Positions 1 through 8,420 of a stretch of DNA of 15,509 bases are shown piece after piece. The notes below the pieces were generated by a model that worked only from the letters and a program-made list of their open reading frames with translations, had not been told where the DNA came from and did not search any database. The position numbers and the translations under genes are program-made. Origin of the DNA: CAYGTS01 sp964352905. Lineage in GTDB: Bacteria > Pseudomonadota > Gammaproteobacteria > JAHCLG01. The stretch spans positions 1 through 15,509 of the forward strand of contig CAYGTS010000056.1 in NCBI GenBank assembly GCA_964352905.1, written 5' to 3'. The stretch's first letter is position 1, and every line of letters starts with the position of its first letter.

Positions 1-55
1 ATGTGACCTTGCCTCAAATCTGACCGTTCTTGAGTTATTCAACATCACGCCGGGA
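1..55. repeat. Right half of a palindromic interspersed repeat (copy 1, cut by window start)
   Basis: Bases 16-55 are a perfect 40-bp inverted match to 1399-1438 and a 33/40 direct match to 1455-1494. Bases 1-15 resemble the loop of the full copy downstream: both carry ATGTGA followed by TTGCCTC just before the arm. The window therefore appears to open inside the loop of another full hairpin element whose left arm lies upstream. Nothing in it looks coding. Bases 56-138, between this arm and ampG, hold a short GCGGCT tandem and no convincing promoter. Confidence 0.75.
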
Positions 56-138
56 GCGGCTGCGGCTAAGGCGAGCGACTTTCTTTTCCCAATCTGATCA
101 GCCATAATGGTGGTTTTGACAGCGATTAAGGGCTATGC

Positions 139-1389
139 ATGAATCTCAACCAAACCTGGCAATTGTTTAGCAATAAACGCATAGTAGCTACCTTATTATT
201 AGCTTTTTCATCAGGTTTACCTTTTTCCTTAACTGGCGCTACATTACAAGCCTGGCTAACTAAATCCGGCGTTTCGATCCAATCGATTGGTTTTATGGGA
301 TTGGTGGGTTTACCTTATGTCTTTAAATTTTTATGGGCACCGATCATGGATCGCTTTGTACCGCCGTTTATGGGGCGTCGTCGTGGTTGGATCATGCTTG
401 TACAAGCCGCGTTAGCAGTAGGGCTATTTTGCATGGGATTGTTTAACCCACATGAGGGGGCTTTCATGCTTGGTTTAGTGGCCTTGTTGGTAGCTTTTTT
501 ATCAGCATCGCAAGACATCGTTGTGGATGCTTATCGTGTCGATTTATTACCGCCACAGGAATATGGTTTGGGCATGGCTATGACGGTTGGTGGTTATCGT
601 ATTGCTATCATTGTCTCGGGCGCTTTAGCGATGGCGCTAGCTTATTATATTGGCTGGCACATAACTTATTTTATTATGGCGGGCGTGATGTTAGCTTGCA
701 CGATTGTGACATGGTTTAGCCCAGAATTGATAGCGCAACCCATCCCGCCACGAAGCTTAAAACAAGCGGTGATAGAGCCTTTTTTAGACTTTCTCAAGCG
801 CGATAAAATTATGCTGATTTTACTACTCATTGCCACCTATAAAATCGGTGACATGTTTGCGCAATCGCTGAGCACCGCTTTTTTAATTCGTGGCGTAGGA
901 TTTAATTTACTCGATGTTGCTTCAATGAATAAAGTGCTAGGTGTTGTTTCTGTTATTGTAGGAACTTTTGTTGGCGGTATTTTGTTGTCACGCATTAGTA
1001 TGTTTAAGGGGTTAATCTATTTTGGGATTGTGCAGGCCCTGTCTAATCTTATGTTTATGTGGCTTGCTATTGTGGGCAAATCTTACTGGTTGCTAGCGGC
1101 GAGTGTGTTTGCAGAAAATTTTTGCAGTGGTTTAGGCACGAGTGCTTTTTTTTCATTGCTGATGAGTTTATGTAATAAACGTTACTCTGCAACACAATAC
1201 GCATTACTCTCTGCATTGTTTGGTGCGGTGCGTGTTTTTATTTCACCTTTAGCTGGTTTTACGGTGACTCATTGGGGTTGGGTTAATTTCTTTGTCTTAA
1301 GCTTTTTTATTTCTTTACCTGCGTTATTGCTGGTTGTTGGCTTGCGTGCCAATATTTCCACAACGCAGTCTGAAGCTTATGGATACTAA
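139..1389 (+). CDS. ampG: AmpG-family muropeptide permease (MFS)
   Basis: This is a polytopic inner-membrane protein of 416 aa. By family it imports anhydro-muropeptides released during cell-wall turnover into the cytoplasm for recycling, probably by proton symport. Typical AmpG signatures are visible: residues 23-40 (FSSGLPFSLTGATLQAWL), the cytoplasmic loop at 64-85 with FLWAPIMDRF and GRRRGW, and 122-137 (SASQDIVVDAYRVDLL). Hydrophobic segments run almost end to end, enough for about 12 helices. E. coli AmpG is longer (about 490 aa, 14 helices); shorter forms are common in other gammaproteobacteria. The ATG at 139 has a TAAGGG ribosome site at 127-132. It stands alone between two palindromic repeats, and no beta-lactamase, ampD or nagZ gene is next to it. 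Some bacteria have several AmpG paralogues with untested substrates, so the family is certain but the exact cargo is not. Confidence 0.9.
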   Translation: MNLNQTWQLFSNKRIVATLLLAFSSGLPFSLTGATLQAWLTKSGVSIQSIGFMGLVGLPYVFKFLWAPIMDRFVPPFMGRRRGWIMLVQAALAVGLFCMGLFNPHEGAFMLGLVALLVAFLSASQDIVVDAYRVDLLPPQEYGLGMAMTVGGYRIAIIVSGALAMALAYYIGWHITYFIMAGVMLACTIVTWFSPELIAQPIPPRSLKQAVIEPFLDFLKRDKIMLILLLIATYKIGDMFAQSLSTAFLIRGVGFNLLDVASMNKVLGVVSVIVGTFVGGILLSRISMFKGLIYFGIVQALSNLMFMWLAIVGKSYWLLAASVFAENFCSGLGTSAFFSLLMSLCNKRYSATQYALLSALFGAVRVFISPLAGFTVTHWGWVNFFVLSFFISLPALLLVVGLRANISTTQSEAYGY

Positions 1390-1398
1390 TACAATAAT

Positions 1399-1494
1399 TC
1401 CCGGCGTGATGTTGAATAACTCAAGAACGGTCAGATTTAATGTGAGATTGCCTCAAATCTGACTGTTCTTGAGTAATCAGACATTACGGCGGGA
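1399..1494. repeat. Palindromic interspersed repeat, full copy 2 (possible ampG terminator)
   Basis: Two 40-nt arms (1399-1438 and 1455-1494) are inverted matches at 33 of 40 positions and enclose a 16-nt loop. The left arm is a perfect inverted copy of 16-55 on the far side of ampG. A transcript would fold into a long hairpin starting 9 nt after the ampG stop codon. It could end or protect the mRNA, but no T-run follows, so it is not a standard intrinsic terminator. It resembles REP-like or MITE-like elements, and no transposase is present. Confidence 0.8.
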
Positions 1495-1540
1495 ATCGCT
1501 GAAACATGGCCGTTCCTCGCTACACCGGGAATTGCTGAAA
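1490..1540 (+). repeat. 15-bp direct repeat CGGGAATYGCTGAAA, two copies
   Basis: CGGGAATCGCTGAAA at 1490-1504 recurs as CGGGAATTGCTGAAA at 1526-1540, with one difference. The first copy starts within the end of the palindromic element and continues past it. The second may be the remnant of another, internally deleted element end (inference). It lies just upstream of the promoter for the DUF2066 operon. Confidence 0.6.
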
Positions 1541-1544
1541 GCAC

Positions 1545-1573
1545 TTCGCATTTTGACTAACCCTGGGTATAAT
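1545..1573 (+). promoter_or_regulatory. Putative sigma-70 promoter of the DUF2066-perM-hda-purL cluster
   Basis: A perfect TATAAT -10 box lies at 1568-1573. A partial -35 (TTCGCA, 4 of 6) sits 17 nt upstream at 1545-1550. Transcription would start near 1580 and give a leader of about 29 nt containing the AGGAAG ribosome site at 1595-1600. A small GCCG/CGGC hairpin is possible at 1576-1588. The -10 is strong, the -35 weak. Confidence 0.55.
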
Positions 1574-1608
1574 GTGCCGTTCATCGGCGTGCATAGGAAG
1601 TTAATTCA

Positions 1609-2736
1609 ATGAAATCTACCATTCGTTTCATCATAGCGACATTTATAATGCTGATAGTTAACACGCAAGCAACCCTCGCTGCTGATCTTAATAATATGTA
1701 TGCGATTCAAACGATTGTAAAAAACAGATCAGAGACTGCGCGCAATACGGCAATGGCGGAGGCTTTTAAAAAAGTGCTGATCAAAGTGAGTGGCAACTCA
1801 CAAACTTTACAAAATGATGTTGTAAAATCTAAATTAAAAAGTGCGCAAGATTATATCGATCAATTTCGCTATTTTGATTTGAAAAAAACCGCAAGTGATG
1901 GGCAAATTAGCAAGCAACTGGCCATGCAGATTCAATTTGATCCAATTACCGTTGATGAATTGCTAACCCAATCTGGATTAACGGTTTGGGGGCGAGCAAG
2001 ACCCTTAACTTTAGTCTGGCTTGCAATGCAAACTTCTGATGGGCGTAAAATCATTAGTGCCAATGATCATGATCAGGTGATAGATGATTTAAAAGACGAT
2101 ATGCAACAACGCGGCATTCCAATGCTGCTGCCCGATATGGATTTACAAGATTTAAATGCAATTTCAGTTAAAGACATTTGGGATTTTAATCTTGCTGCAA
2201 TTAAAAAAGCTTCATTGCGTTATGGGGCACAAGCGATTTTAGTTGCAACGGTAAATATTAATGATCAAAACGAATGGCAATCAAACTGGCATATGTTACT
2301 GGATCAAGCCGTTAGTAATTGGGATGTTAAAAATACACAATTAGATACTATGCTAAATAGTAGCATTGCTCATTTTGCTGATAACCTAGCCTTGCAAATC
2401 GTTACAACCCAGCCAATGCATGATGATTGGGTAACCCTGACTGTTACCAATATTAATAGTTTTGATGATTTAGAAAAACTTAAAAATTATTTAGCCAATC
2501 TTGATAGTATCAAAGAAGTTGAAACACAGTCAGTTGGATCCGATTACGTGATTTTAAAACTCGTGCTCATCGGTGATCCAAATCAGTTACAGAAGTCTAT
2601 CAACGTTAATGAACACTTACAAAAGGTGCAACTTGAACAACAACCCCAAGAGCAAGTTGCGCAAGCCAACCCTGATAATCAGCTACAACAACAAACCAAT
2701 ACAACCACTAAGCTACTCTACAAATGGATAGGATAA
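1609..2736 (+). CDS. DUF2066 family secreted protein
   Basis: This 375-aa protein begins with a signal peptide: charged KSTIR, a hydrophobic core, and probable cleavage after TLA or LAA at residue 24 or 25. It is therefore probably periplasmic or envelope-attached. The mature N-terminus (YAIQTIVKNRSETARNTAMAEAF, split across residues 31-53, then KKVLIKVSGN) and the position next to perM and hda match the DUF2066 family, which has no defined biochemical function. Residues from about 340 to 367 are very rich in Gln and Asn and look unstructured, followed by a short LLYKWIG end. The ATG at 1609 has AGGAAG 8 nt upstream. It is the first gene of a four-gene run. In relatives this gene commonly sits between purine genes and perM/hda (from memory). 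The family call is fairly sure; the function is unknown. Confidence 0.75.
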   Translation: MKSTIRFIIATFIMLIVNTQATLAADLNNMYAIQTIVKNRSETARNTAMAEAFKKVLIKVSGNSQTLQNDVVKSKLKSAQDYIDQFRYFDLKKTASDGQISKQLAMQIQFDPITVDELLTQSGLTVWGRARPLTLVWLAMQTSDGRKIISANDHDQVIDDLKDDMQQRGIPMLLPDMDLQDLNAISVKDIWDFNLAAIKKASLRYGAQAILVATVNINDQNEWQSNWHMLLDQAVSNWDVKNTQLDTMLNSSIAHFADNLALQIVTTQPMHDDWVTLTVTNINSFDDLEKLKNYLANLDSIKEVETQSVGSDYVILKLVLIGDPNQLQKSINVNEHLQKVQLEQQPQEQVAQANPDNQLQQQTNTTTKLLYKWIG

Positions 2737-2777
2737 GCAAGACAAGTGCAAGCGCATAACGTAAGGAAGTTTAAGCC

Positions 2778-3857
2778 ATGACCGTAAGCCAACGACGGAT
2801 CTTTATGATTGGATTTATTCTTTTTGTGGTTTTAGTTTACCTTTTATCACCGGTTTTAACGCCTTTTTTAACCGGCGCATTGATTGCCTACTTAGGTGAT
2901 CCCATTGTTAATTATCTCGTGAAGTTTAAATTTCCACGCACACTTGCTGTTACGATTGTATTTTTGATTTTTTCGGTAATCTTACTGATATTACTTCTTA
3001 TTCTTGTGCCCATGTTAACCCGGCAGATTGTAACCTTGATTAACAAAATTCCGCTCATTACCGGTTGGATCCAAAATACCTTACTACCCTGGTTGCATGA
3101 ATACTTTGATATCGAAATTAATTTTGATTTATCACAATTGCAAACCGCCTTATCCACGCACTTGCAGCAAATCAGCAATATTGCTGCAGTAACGATTTCC
3201 ATGATCACACGTTCCGGCTTAGCAATTATTGCTTTTATTGCTAATTTAATTTTAATCCCAGTGGTGGCTTTTTATTTAATGCGTGATTGGCACAAAGTAG
3301 TTGCCGGTGTTAATAAGCTATTACCGCGTAAACAAGAACCCATGATTAAACGCTTAGCATGTGATTGTGATGAAGTGGTAGGGGCGTTTTTACGTGGCCA
3401 ATTAATCGTGATGTTGTGTTTAGGCATTACGTATACCGTGGGGTTATTCATTATTGGCTTAGACTTGGCTTTGCTGATTGGTATGATTTCAGGATTGGTT
3501 AGTATCGTGCCATATTTAGGCTTTATCGTTGGGATTGTAGCAGCAACGATTGCTGCTTTTTTCCAATTTCACGATTGGCAACATATTCTTTATGTAGTGT
3601 TAGTTTATGGTGTGGGCCAAAGTTTAGAAAGTATGTTTTTTACGCCGGTCTTAGTTGGGGACAAAATTGGTTTACATCCCGTTGCTGTAATCTTTGCAAT
3701 TCTAGCAGGCGGACAATTATTTGGTTTTGTTGGCATTTTACTGGCATTACCGGTTGCTGCAGCGATTATGGTTTTGGTGCGTTATATGCGCGAAAGATAT
3801 TTAAGCAGTGATTTTTATACAGAAGTCGCAGATGACAATGAAGAATTATTAGAGTAA
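2778..3857 (+). CDS. perM: AI-2E family transporter (PerM-like)
   Basis: This is a 359-aa integral membrane protein with about eight hydrophobic segments in the family's arrangement: helices near 10-40 and 57-80, a soluble helical stretch at about 85-135, a segment at 147-167, then a cluster at 208-335. Family signatures include PFLTGALIAYLGDPIVNYL (29-47), FLRGQL (204-209), SIVPYLG (242-248), VGDKIGLHP (293-301) and FGFVGILLALPVAA (315-328). Members include E. coli PerM and TqsA, and some relatives are sodium or lithium/proton antiporters. The substrate cannot be read from sequence, and the autoinducer-2 label is historical. The ATG at 2778 is preceded by AAGGAAGT at 2763-2770. The stop codon lies 3 nt before hda, so the two are very probably co-transcribed and translationally linked. 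Confidence 0.88.
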   Translation: MTVSQRRIFMIGFILFVVLVYLLSPVLTPFLTGALIAYLGDPIVNYLVKFKFPRTLAVTIVFLIFSVILLILLLILVPMLTRQIVTLINKIPLITGWIQNTLLPWLHEYFDIEINFDLSQLQTALSTHLQQISNIAAVTISMITRSGLAIIAFIANLILIPVVAFYLMRDWHKVVAGVNKLLPRKQEPMIKRLACDCDEVVGAFLRGQLIVMLCLGITYTVGLFIIGLDLALLIGMISGLVSIVPYLGFIVGIVAATIAAFFQFHDWQHILYVVLVYGVGQSLESMFFTPVLVGDKIGLHPVAVIFAILAGGQLFGFVGILLALPVAAAIMVLVRYMRERYLSSDFYTEVADDNEELLE

Positions 3858-3860
3858 GTC

Positions 3861-4550
3861 ATGCAACAACAATTAACACTTTCGGTGCAGCTCGAAGACG
3901 AAGCAACCTTTGCTAATTATTTAGTGAGCGATCACAATCAAGCCTTATTGCATTGCCTACAACACCTAGATGATAATCAGCGTTTCATTTATTTATGGGG
4001 TGAGCAGGGGGTTGGTAAAACCCATTTATTACAGGCCATCTGTCATCAAGCGATGCTGCGTAACCAAACATCAAGTTACATTCCTCTTACAGAAAGTAAG
4101 CATATGCAGCCCGAGCTATTGCAAGGTATGCAGCATGTTCATTATCTTTGTTTGGATGATATTCAAGCAATAGCCTGTGATACGGCTTGGGAAGAAGCGC
4201 TATTTCATTTATATAATCTAATTCTTGCAACAGATAATTATTTAATTATTGCTGCTAATCATCATCCCACAAAATTAAATTTAAAATTAGCTGATCTGAT
4301 CTCACGCTTAACTGCAGGATTAGCCTTCCAAATCAAACCACTCAGCGATGAAGATAAATTAACCGCCTTAATGTTACGTGCCAAAGCGCGCGGCTTAGTC
4401 TTACCCCAGGAAGTCGGTGAGTTTTTATTAAGACGTTGGTCACGCGATATGAATGCATTGTTTGAAGCGTTAGTGACCCTTGATCAAGCTTCTTGGCAAA
4501 TGCAACGTAAATTAACCATTCCATTTATTAAAGAAATACTGGGGTTATAA
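3861..4550 (+). CDS. hda: Hda, DnaA regulatory inactivator
   Basis: This 229-aa DnaA-like AAA+ protein is close to the 233 aa of E. coli Hda. In the family, Hda bound to the DNA-loaded beta clamp stimulates hydrolysis of DnaA-ATP after initiation (RIDA). The N-terminus has the clamp-binding motif QLTLSV (residues 4-9; QLSLPL in E. coli). Walker A is GEQGVGKT (47-54), Walker B YLCLDDI (95-101) and sensor I IIAANHHP (129-136). The box VII arginine is Arg149 in LISRL, and sensor II lies around RRWSRDMNALF (191-201). The C-terminal QRKLTIPFIKEILGL matches the E. coli end closely. There is no DnaA domain IV for DNA binding, which rules out DnaA itself. The Walker A lysine and threonine are intact, closer to a canonical P-loop than the E. 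coli form. The purL start codon directly follows its stop. Confidence 0.95.
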   Translation: MQQQLTLSVQLEDEATFANYLVSDHNQALLHCLQHLDDNQRFIYLWGEQGVGKTHLLQAICHQAMLRNQTSSYIPLTESKHMQPELLQGMQHVHYLCLDDIQAIACDTAWEEALFHLYNLILATDNYLIIAANHHPTKLNLKLADLISRLTAGLAFQIKPLSDEDKLTALMLRAKARGLVLPQEVGEFLLRRWSRDMNALFEALVTLDQASWQMQRKLTIPFIKEILGL

Positions 4551-7500
4551 ATGTTAGTTTTTTACAAACCATTACAGGACGCAACACACCTGGTTGCCAA
4601 TACACTTAAAAAATTACAAACAGCTTTCAAAGCAGCTGAAAAACTCACAATCTATGAATTATTTTTAATCGAAAGCGATCGTGCATTAAGCCAAGTTGAT
4701 TTAGAAAAATTATCACAACTGATCCCAAACATAACACGCTATGATCACCAATTTTTGCAGCCGCATTGGATTGTAACCCCACGCCGCGGTACGATTTCTG
4801 CTTGGTCAAGCAAGGCCACGGATATTTTACAACACTGTCACTTAGAAAATATTCAACGCATCGAGCGCGGTTTAGTTTATGACATAACGGCCTCACAAAA
4901 AATCAGCGTGGCGTTGCAACAAGAGTTAGCAGAATATTTATATGATCCTATGACTGAATCATGTTTTTACAACCTGCAAGATCTTGAGAATCTATTTCAA
5001 CATCATTCACCCGCTAAACTTACTAACATTGAGTTATTACAAGATGATTGCGCTTTACAACAAGCAAACGTGAAATTAGGTTTAGCCTTATCACACGATG
5101 AAATCGATTATCTCAATAATAGCTACCGTGATTTAAAGCGTAATCCCTCTGATGCCGAACTAATGATGTTTGCACAAGCCAATTCTGAACATTGCCGTCA
5201 TAAAATTTTTAATGCACATTGGATCATTAACGGTGAGCCGCAACCCGATAGTTTGTTTGCCATGATTAAACATACCAAGCAACATTATAGCGAGAATATT
5301 CTCTCTGCCTATCACGATAATGCAGCGATTATTAATGGTGCACTTGCAACACGTTTTTATGCTAATCAACAGCAGTGCTATGTTAATGAAGAACAAGTCA
5401 TGCCCATTCTCATGAAAGTCGAAACACATAATCATCCCACCGCGATTGCACCCTATCCGGGCGCCGCGACCGGCAGCGGTGGTGAAATTCGTGATGAAGC
5501 AGCGTGCGGGCGCGGCGGTTTGACTAAAGCGGGTTTAGTTGGTTTTGCCGTGTCGCATTTAAATTTACCCGATCTTAAAGCCGCTTGGGAATACGATTTT
5601 GGTAAACCGCCACACGTTAGTTCTGCGCTACAAATCATGTTAGAAGCGCCGATAGGTGCTGCAAGTTTTAATAATGAATTTGGTCGCCCTAATTTATGCG
5701 GGTATTTTCGTAGTTTTAATTTACAACATAATAATCAATCCTACGGCTACCATAAGCCAATTATGTTGGCGGGTGGCATGGGTAATATTCAATTACAAAA
5801 TTGTGATAAAAAAACCGTCACCGCCGATTGCCTGATCATCGTCTTAGGCGGACCCGCGATGCAAATTGGGTTAGGTGGTGGTGCAGCATCTTCTTTAGCC
5901 AGTGGCCAAAGTGATAGGCAGTTAGATTTTTCTTCAGTGCAACGCAGCAATCCTGAAATGCAACGCCGTGCACAACAAGTGATCATATCGTGTGTTAATT
6001 TGGGTGATGCGAATCCGATTTTATCGATTCATGATGTGGGTGCCGGTGGATTATCGAATGCCATTCCAGAAATTTTGCAAGATAACAATTTAGGCGGTGT
6101 CATTGAATTACGCGCGATCCCGAATGCAGATTTAAGTATGAGCCCACTTGCAATTTGGTGTAACGAAGCACAAGAACGGTATGTCTTGGCGACGAAGCAA
6201 GAAAATATAGCGGTGATTGAAAAATTTGCCAAACGTGAACGTTGTCCTATTGCAGTGGTGGGTAAAACGCGCCATGAGCGCCAACTAACCGTTAGTGATC
6301 AGCAATTCAACAATCAAGCAGTTGATATTCCCATGTCATTATTATTCGGTAACACACCACCTATGCTGCGTGAGGTTAAAACGGTAACCAAGAATTTAAC
6401 GGCATTTGATCATTCAGTGATTGATTTAACCAGTGCAATCAAAAATGTTTTACAGCACCCCAGTGTTGCCGATAAATCTTTTTTAATTACGATTGGTGAT
6501 CGCAGCGTGGGTGGTTTAACGGTGCGCGATCAAATGGTAGGGCCTTGGCAAGTACCTGTGGCTGATGTTGCGGTTACCGCCAGTGATTTTGTAAAGGATA
6601 CTGGGGAGGCGATGGCGTTAGGGGAGCGGCCACCGCTGGCATTAATTAATCCTGCTGCAAGCGTACGAATTGCGGTAGCAGAAGCGATCACTAATATTTT
6701 TGCGGCGAATATTGCGCAATTATCTGATATTAAATTATCTGCCAATTGGATGGCAGCGTGCGGTGATGATGACAATGATTTGGCATTATTTGAAGGTGTT
6801 AAAGCCGTATCGCAATTTTGCCAAGCGCTAAATATTGCGATTCCGGTGGGTAAAGATTCATTATCGATGCGCATGCAGTGGCAAGATGACAACGGCACAC
6901 ACAACGTGGTGTCACCCTTATCGCTCAATATTTCAGCCTTTGCGCCAGTTGCCAATATTCACAAAACCTTAACCCCGCAATTGCAGTGTTTAGATCAAGA
7001 AACGGTATTGGTATTAATCGATTTGTCATCAGGGCAGCAACGCTTGGGTGGTTCAATTTTTTTGCAATGTTACCAGCAACTCGGTCACGCGTGCCCGGAT
7101 ATTGCGAGCGAAAGTTTAATTAATTTTGCCAAGGCTATGATCGCTTTGCAGCAACAAAATTTAATTTTAGCCTATCATGATCGCAGTGATGGTGGCTTAC
7201 TTGCAACGCTTGCTGAAATGGTATTTTGTTCGCATACGGGACTAAAGATTGATATCAGCGTGTTGGGGCATGATGCACTGGCGAGTTTGTTTAATGAAGA
7301 AATCGGGGTTGTACTGCAAGTTAAACAAAATCAATTAGCAGCGCTGCAAGCTATTTTAAAAGAAAATCATTTAAATCAAGTGGCACATGTGATCGCAAAA
7401 CCTGCTACCGATCAACAATTCAGTATCAGATTACACGATCAAATTATTTACCAAGCCACCCGTATTGAGTTGCAACAAGTGTGGTCGCGTGTTAGCCAAA

Positions 7501-8387
7501 ACATGCAATGCTTGCGTGATAATACGGTAATTGTGAAACAAGAAGCCCAGCGTTTAAGCGATGAAAACGATCGTGGCTTATATTTTAAGTATGATTTTAA
7601 AATAAAAGCGCCCGCTTTGATTAACAAAACCAGGCCCAAAGTGGCTATTCTGCGTGAACAAGGGGTGAATGGTCATGTGGAAATGGCGGCAGCTTTTGAT
7701 TTAGCCGGTTTTAGCTGTGTTGATGTTCACATGCAAGATTTAATTAATGGTGATGCTAAGTTAGCCGATTTTTATGGTTTAGTGGCATGTGGTGGTTTTT
7801 CCTATGGTGATGTCTTAAATGCCGGTCGTGGTTGGGCAGCAACCATTTTATTTAATCAAAAACTACGGCAACAATTTCAGCAATTTTTTGCGCGTGAGAA
7901 TACCTTTACGTTAGGTGTGTGCAATGGTTGCCAAATGTTAGCGTATTTAGGCGAGATTATTCCAGGTGCCACTCATTTTCCACGTTTTGTGAAGAATGAT
8001 TCTCAGCAATTTGAATCACGATTAGTGATGGTGCAAATTGAAAAAAGTCCTTCATTATTTTTTAAAGATATGCATGGCGCGCAATTACCGATAGTGGTGG
8101 CGCACGGTGAGGGTAAAGTTAAATTTGAAAAACAGCTTGCGGATTTTGATAGCGTGAGTATGCGTTATATTGACTTGCAGGGGCATGCAACCACAACCTA
8201 TCCTTATAATCCGAATGGTAGCCAAACAGGGATTACCGCGATAACTAGTCGTGATGGCCGGGTTTTAATTATGATGCCGCATCCTGAACGCGTGATTTTA
8301 AATCAGCAGTTTTCTTGGAGCGATCAAAGTGGGCGTTTTAGTCCATGGTTGAAAATGTTTTACAATGCACGCGCGTGGGTGGGGTGA
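4551..8387 (+). CDS. purL: Phosphoribosylformylglycinamidine synthase
   Basis: This is the large single-chain FGAM synthase (1278 aa; E. coli 1295). It makes formylglycinamidine ribonucleotide from FGAR, ATP and glutamine, the fourth step of purine synthesis, in the cytosol. The order is: an N-terminal PurS-like domain; a linker with SEHCRHKIF (about 211-219); the first synthetase half with VETHNHP (290-296) and a glycine-rich GPAMQIGLGGGAA stretch (434-446); the second half with GDRSVGG (649-655) and PVGKDS (765-770); and a glutaminase domain from about 1027. The glutaminase nucleophile is Cys1124 in GVCNGC, with His1244 and Glu1246 in MPHPER. All key residues are present. The ATG abuts the hda stop (TAAATG), and the GGGG at 4541-4544 inside hda can serve as ribosome site. 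No frameshift or unusual composition is seen. Confidence 0.97.
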   Translation: MLVFYKPLQDATHLVANTLKKLQTAFKAAEKLTIYELFLIESDRALSQVDLEKLSQLIPNITRYDHQFLQPHWIVTPRRGTISAWSSKATDILQHCHLENIQRIERGLVYDITASQKISVALQQELAEYLYDPMTESCFYNLQDLENLFQHHSPAKLTNIELLQDDCALQQANVKLGLALSHDEIDYLNNSYRDLKRNPSDAELMMFAQANSEHCRHKIFNAHWIINGEPQPDSLFAMIKHTKQHYSENILSAYHDNAAIINGALATRFYANQQQCYVNEEQVMPILMKVETHNHPTAIAPYPGAATGSGGEIRDEAACGRGGLTKAGLVGFAVSHLNLPDLKAAWEYDFGKPPHVSSALQIMLEAPIGAASFNNEFGRPNLCGYFRSFNLQHNNQSYGYHKPIMLAGGMGNIQLQNCDKKTVTADCLIIVLGGPAMQIGLGGGAASSLASGQSDRQLDFSSVQRSNPEMQRRAQQVIISCVNLGDANPILSIHDVGAGGLSNAIPEILQDNNLGGVIELRAIPNADLSMSPLAIWCNEAQERYVLATKQENIAVIEKFAKRERCPIAVVGKTRHERQLTVSDQQFNNQAVDIPMSLLFGNTPPMLREVKTVTKNLTAFDHSVIDLTSAIKNVLQHPSVADKSFLITIGDRSVGGLTVRDQMVGPWQVPVADVAVTASDFVKDTGEAMALGERPPLALINPAASVRIAVAEAITNIFAANIAQLSDIKLSANWMAACGDDDNDLALFEGVKAVSQFCQALNIAIPVGKDSLSMRMQWQDDNGTHNVVSPLSLNISAFAPVANIHKTLTPQLQCLDQETVLVLIDLSSGQQRLGGSIFLQCYQQLGHACPDIASESLINFAKAMIALQQQNLILAYHDRSDGGLLATLAEMVFCSHTGLKIDISVLGHDALASLFNEEIGVVLQVKQNQLAALQAILKENHLNQVAHVIAKPATDQQFSIRLHDQIIYQATRIELQQVWSRVSQNMQCLRDNTVIVKQEAQRLSDENDRGLYFKYDFKIKAPALINKTRPKVAILREQGVNGHVEMAAAFDLAGFSCVDVHMQDLINGDAKLADFYGLVACGGFSYGDVLNAGRGWAATILFNQKLRQQFQQFFARENTFTLGVCNGCQMLAYLGEIIPGATHFPRFVKNDSQQFESRLVMVQIEKSPSLFFKDMHGAQLPIVVAHGEGKVKFEKQLADFDSVSMRYIDLQGHATTTYPYNPNGSQTGITAITSRDGRVLIMMPHPERVILNQQFSWSDQSGRFSPWLKMFYNARAWVG

Positions 8388-8420
8388 GTGTGTACGTTAA
8401 AATTTACTGAGTAGTTACTT

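Noticed and set aside
116..121. Perfect TTGACA -35 hexamer just before ampG
   Set aside because: A -10 at normal spacing would fall on the ATG at 139, and the sequence there does not match TATAAT. Transcription would also start inside the gene, whose next Met is far downstream.
1399..1494. The palindromic repeat as one end of an insertion sequence
   Set aside because: No transposase or remnant is present between the copies; the only gene inside is intact ampG. No target-site duplication can be judged, since the left copy is cut by the window start.
1553..1573. TTGACT followed by TATAAT as a promoter
   Set aside because: The spacer is only 9 nt. TTCGCA at 1545 with 17-nt spacing was kept as the candidate -35 instead.
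3575..3811. 78-codon open frame overlapping perM in another plus frame
   Set aside because: The perM frame carries the conserved family motifs through this stretch, and the alternative translation resembles no protein.
6530..6955. 141-codon open frame on the minus strand opposite purL
   Set aside because: It lies wholly inside the conserved catalytic part of purL, has no ribosome site, and its composition is that of an antisense shadow.
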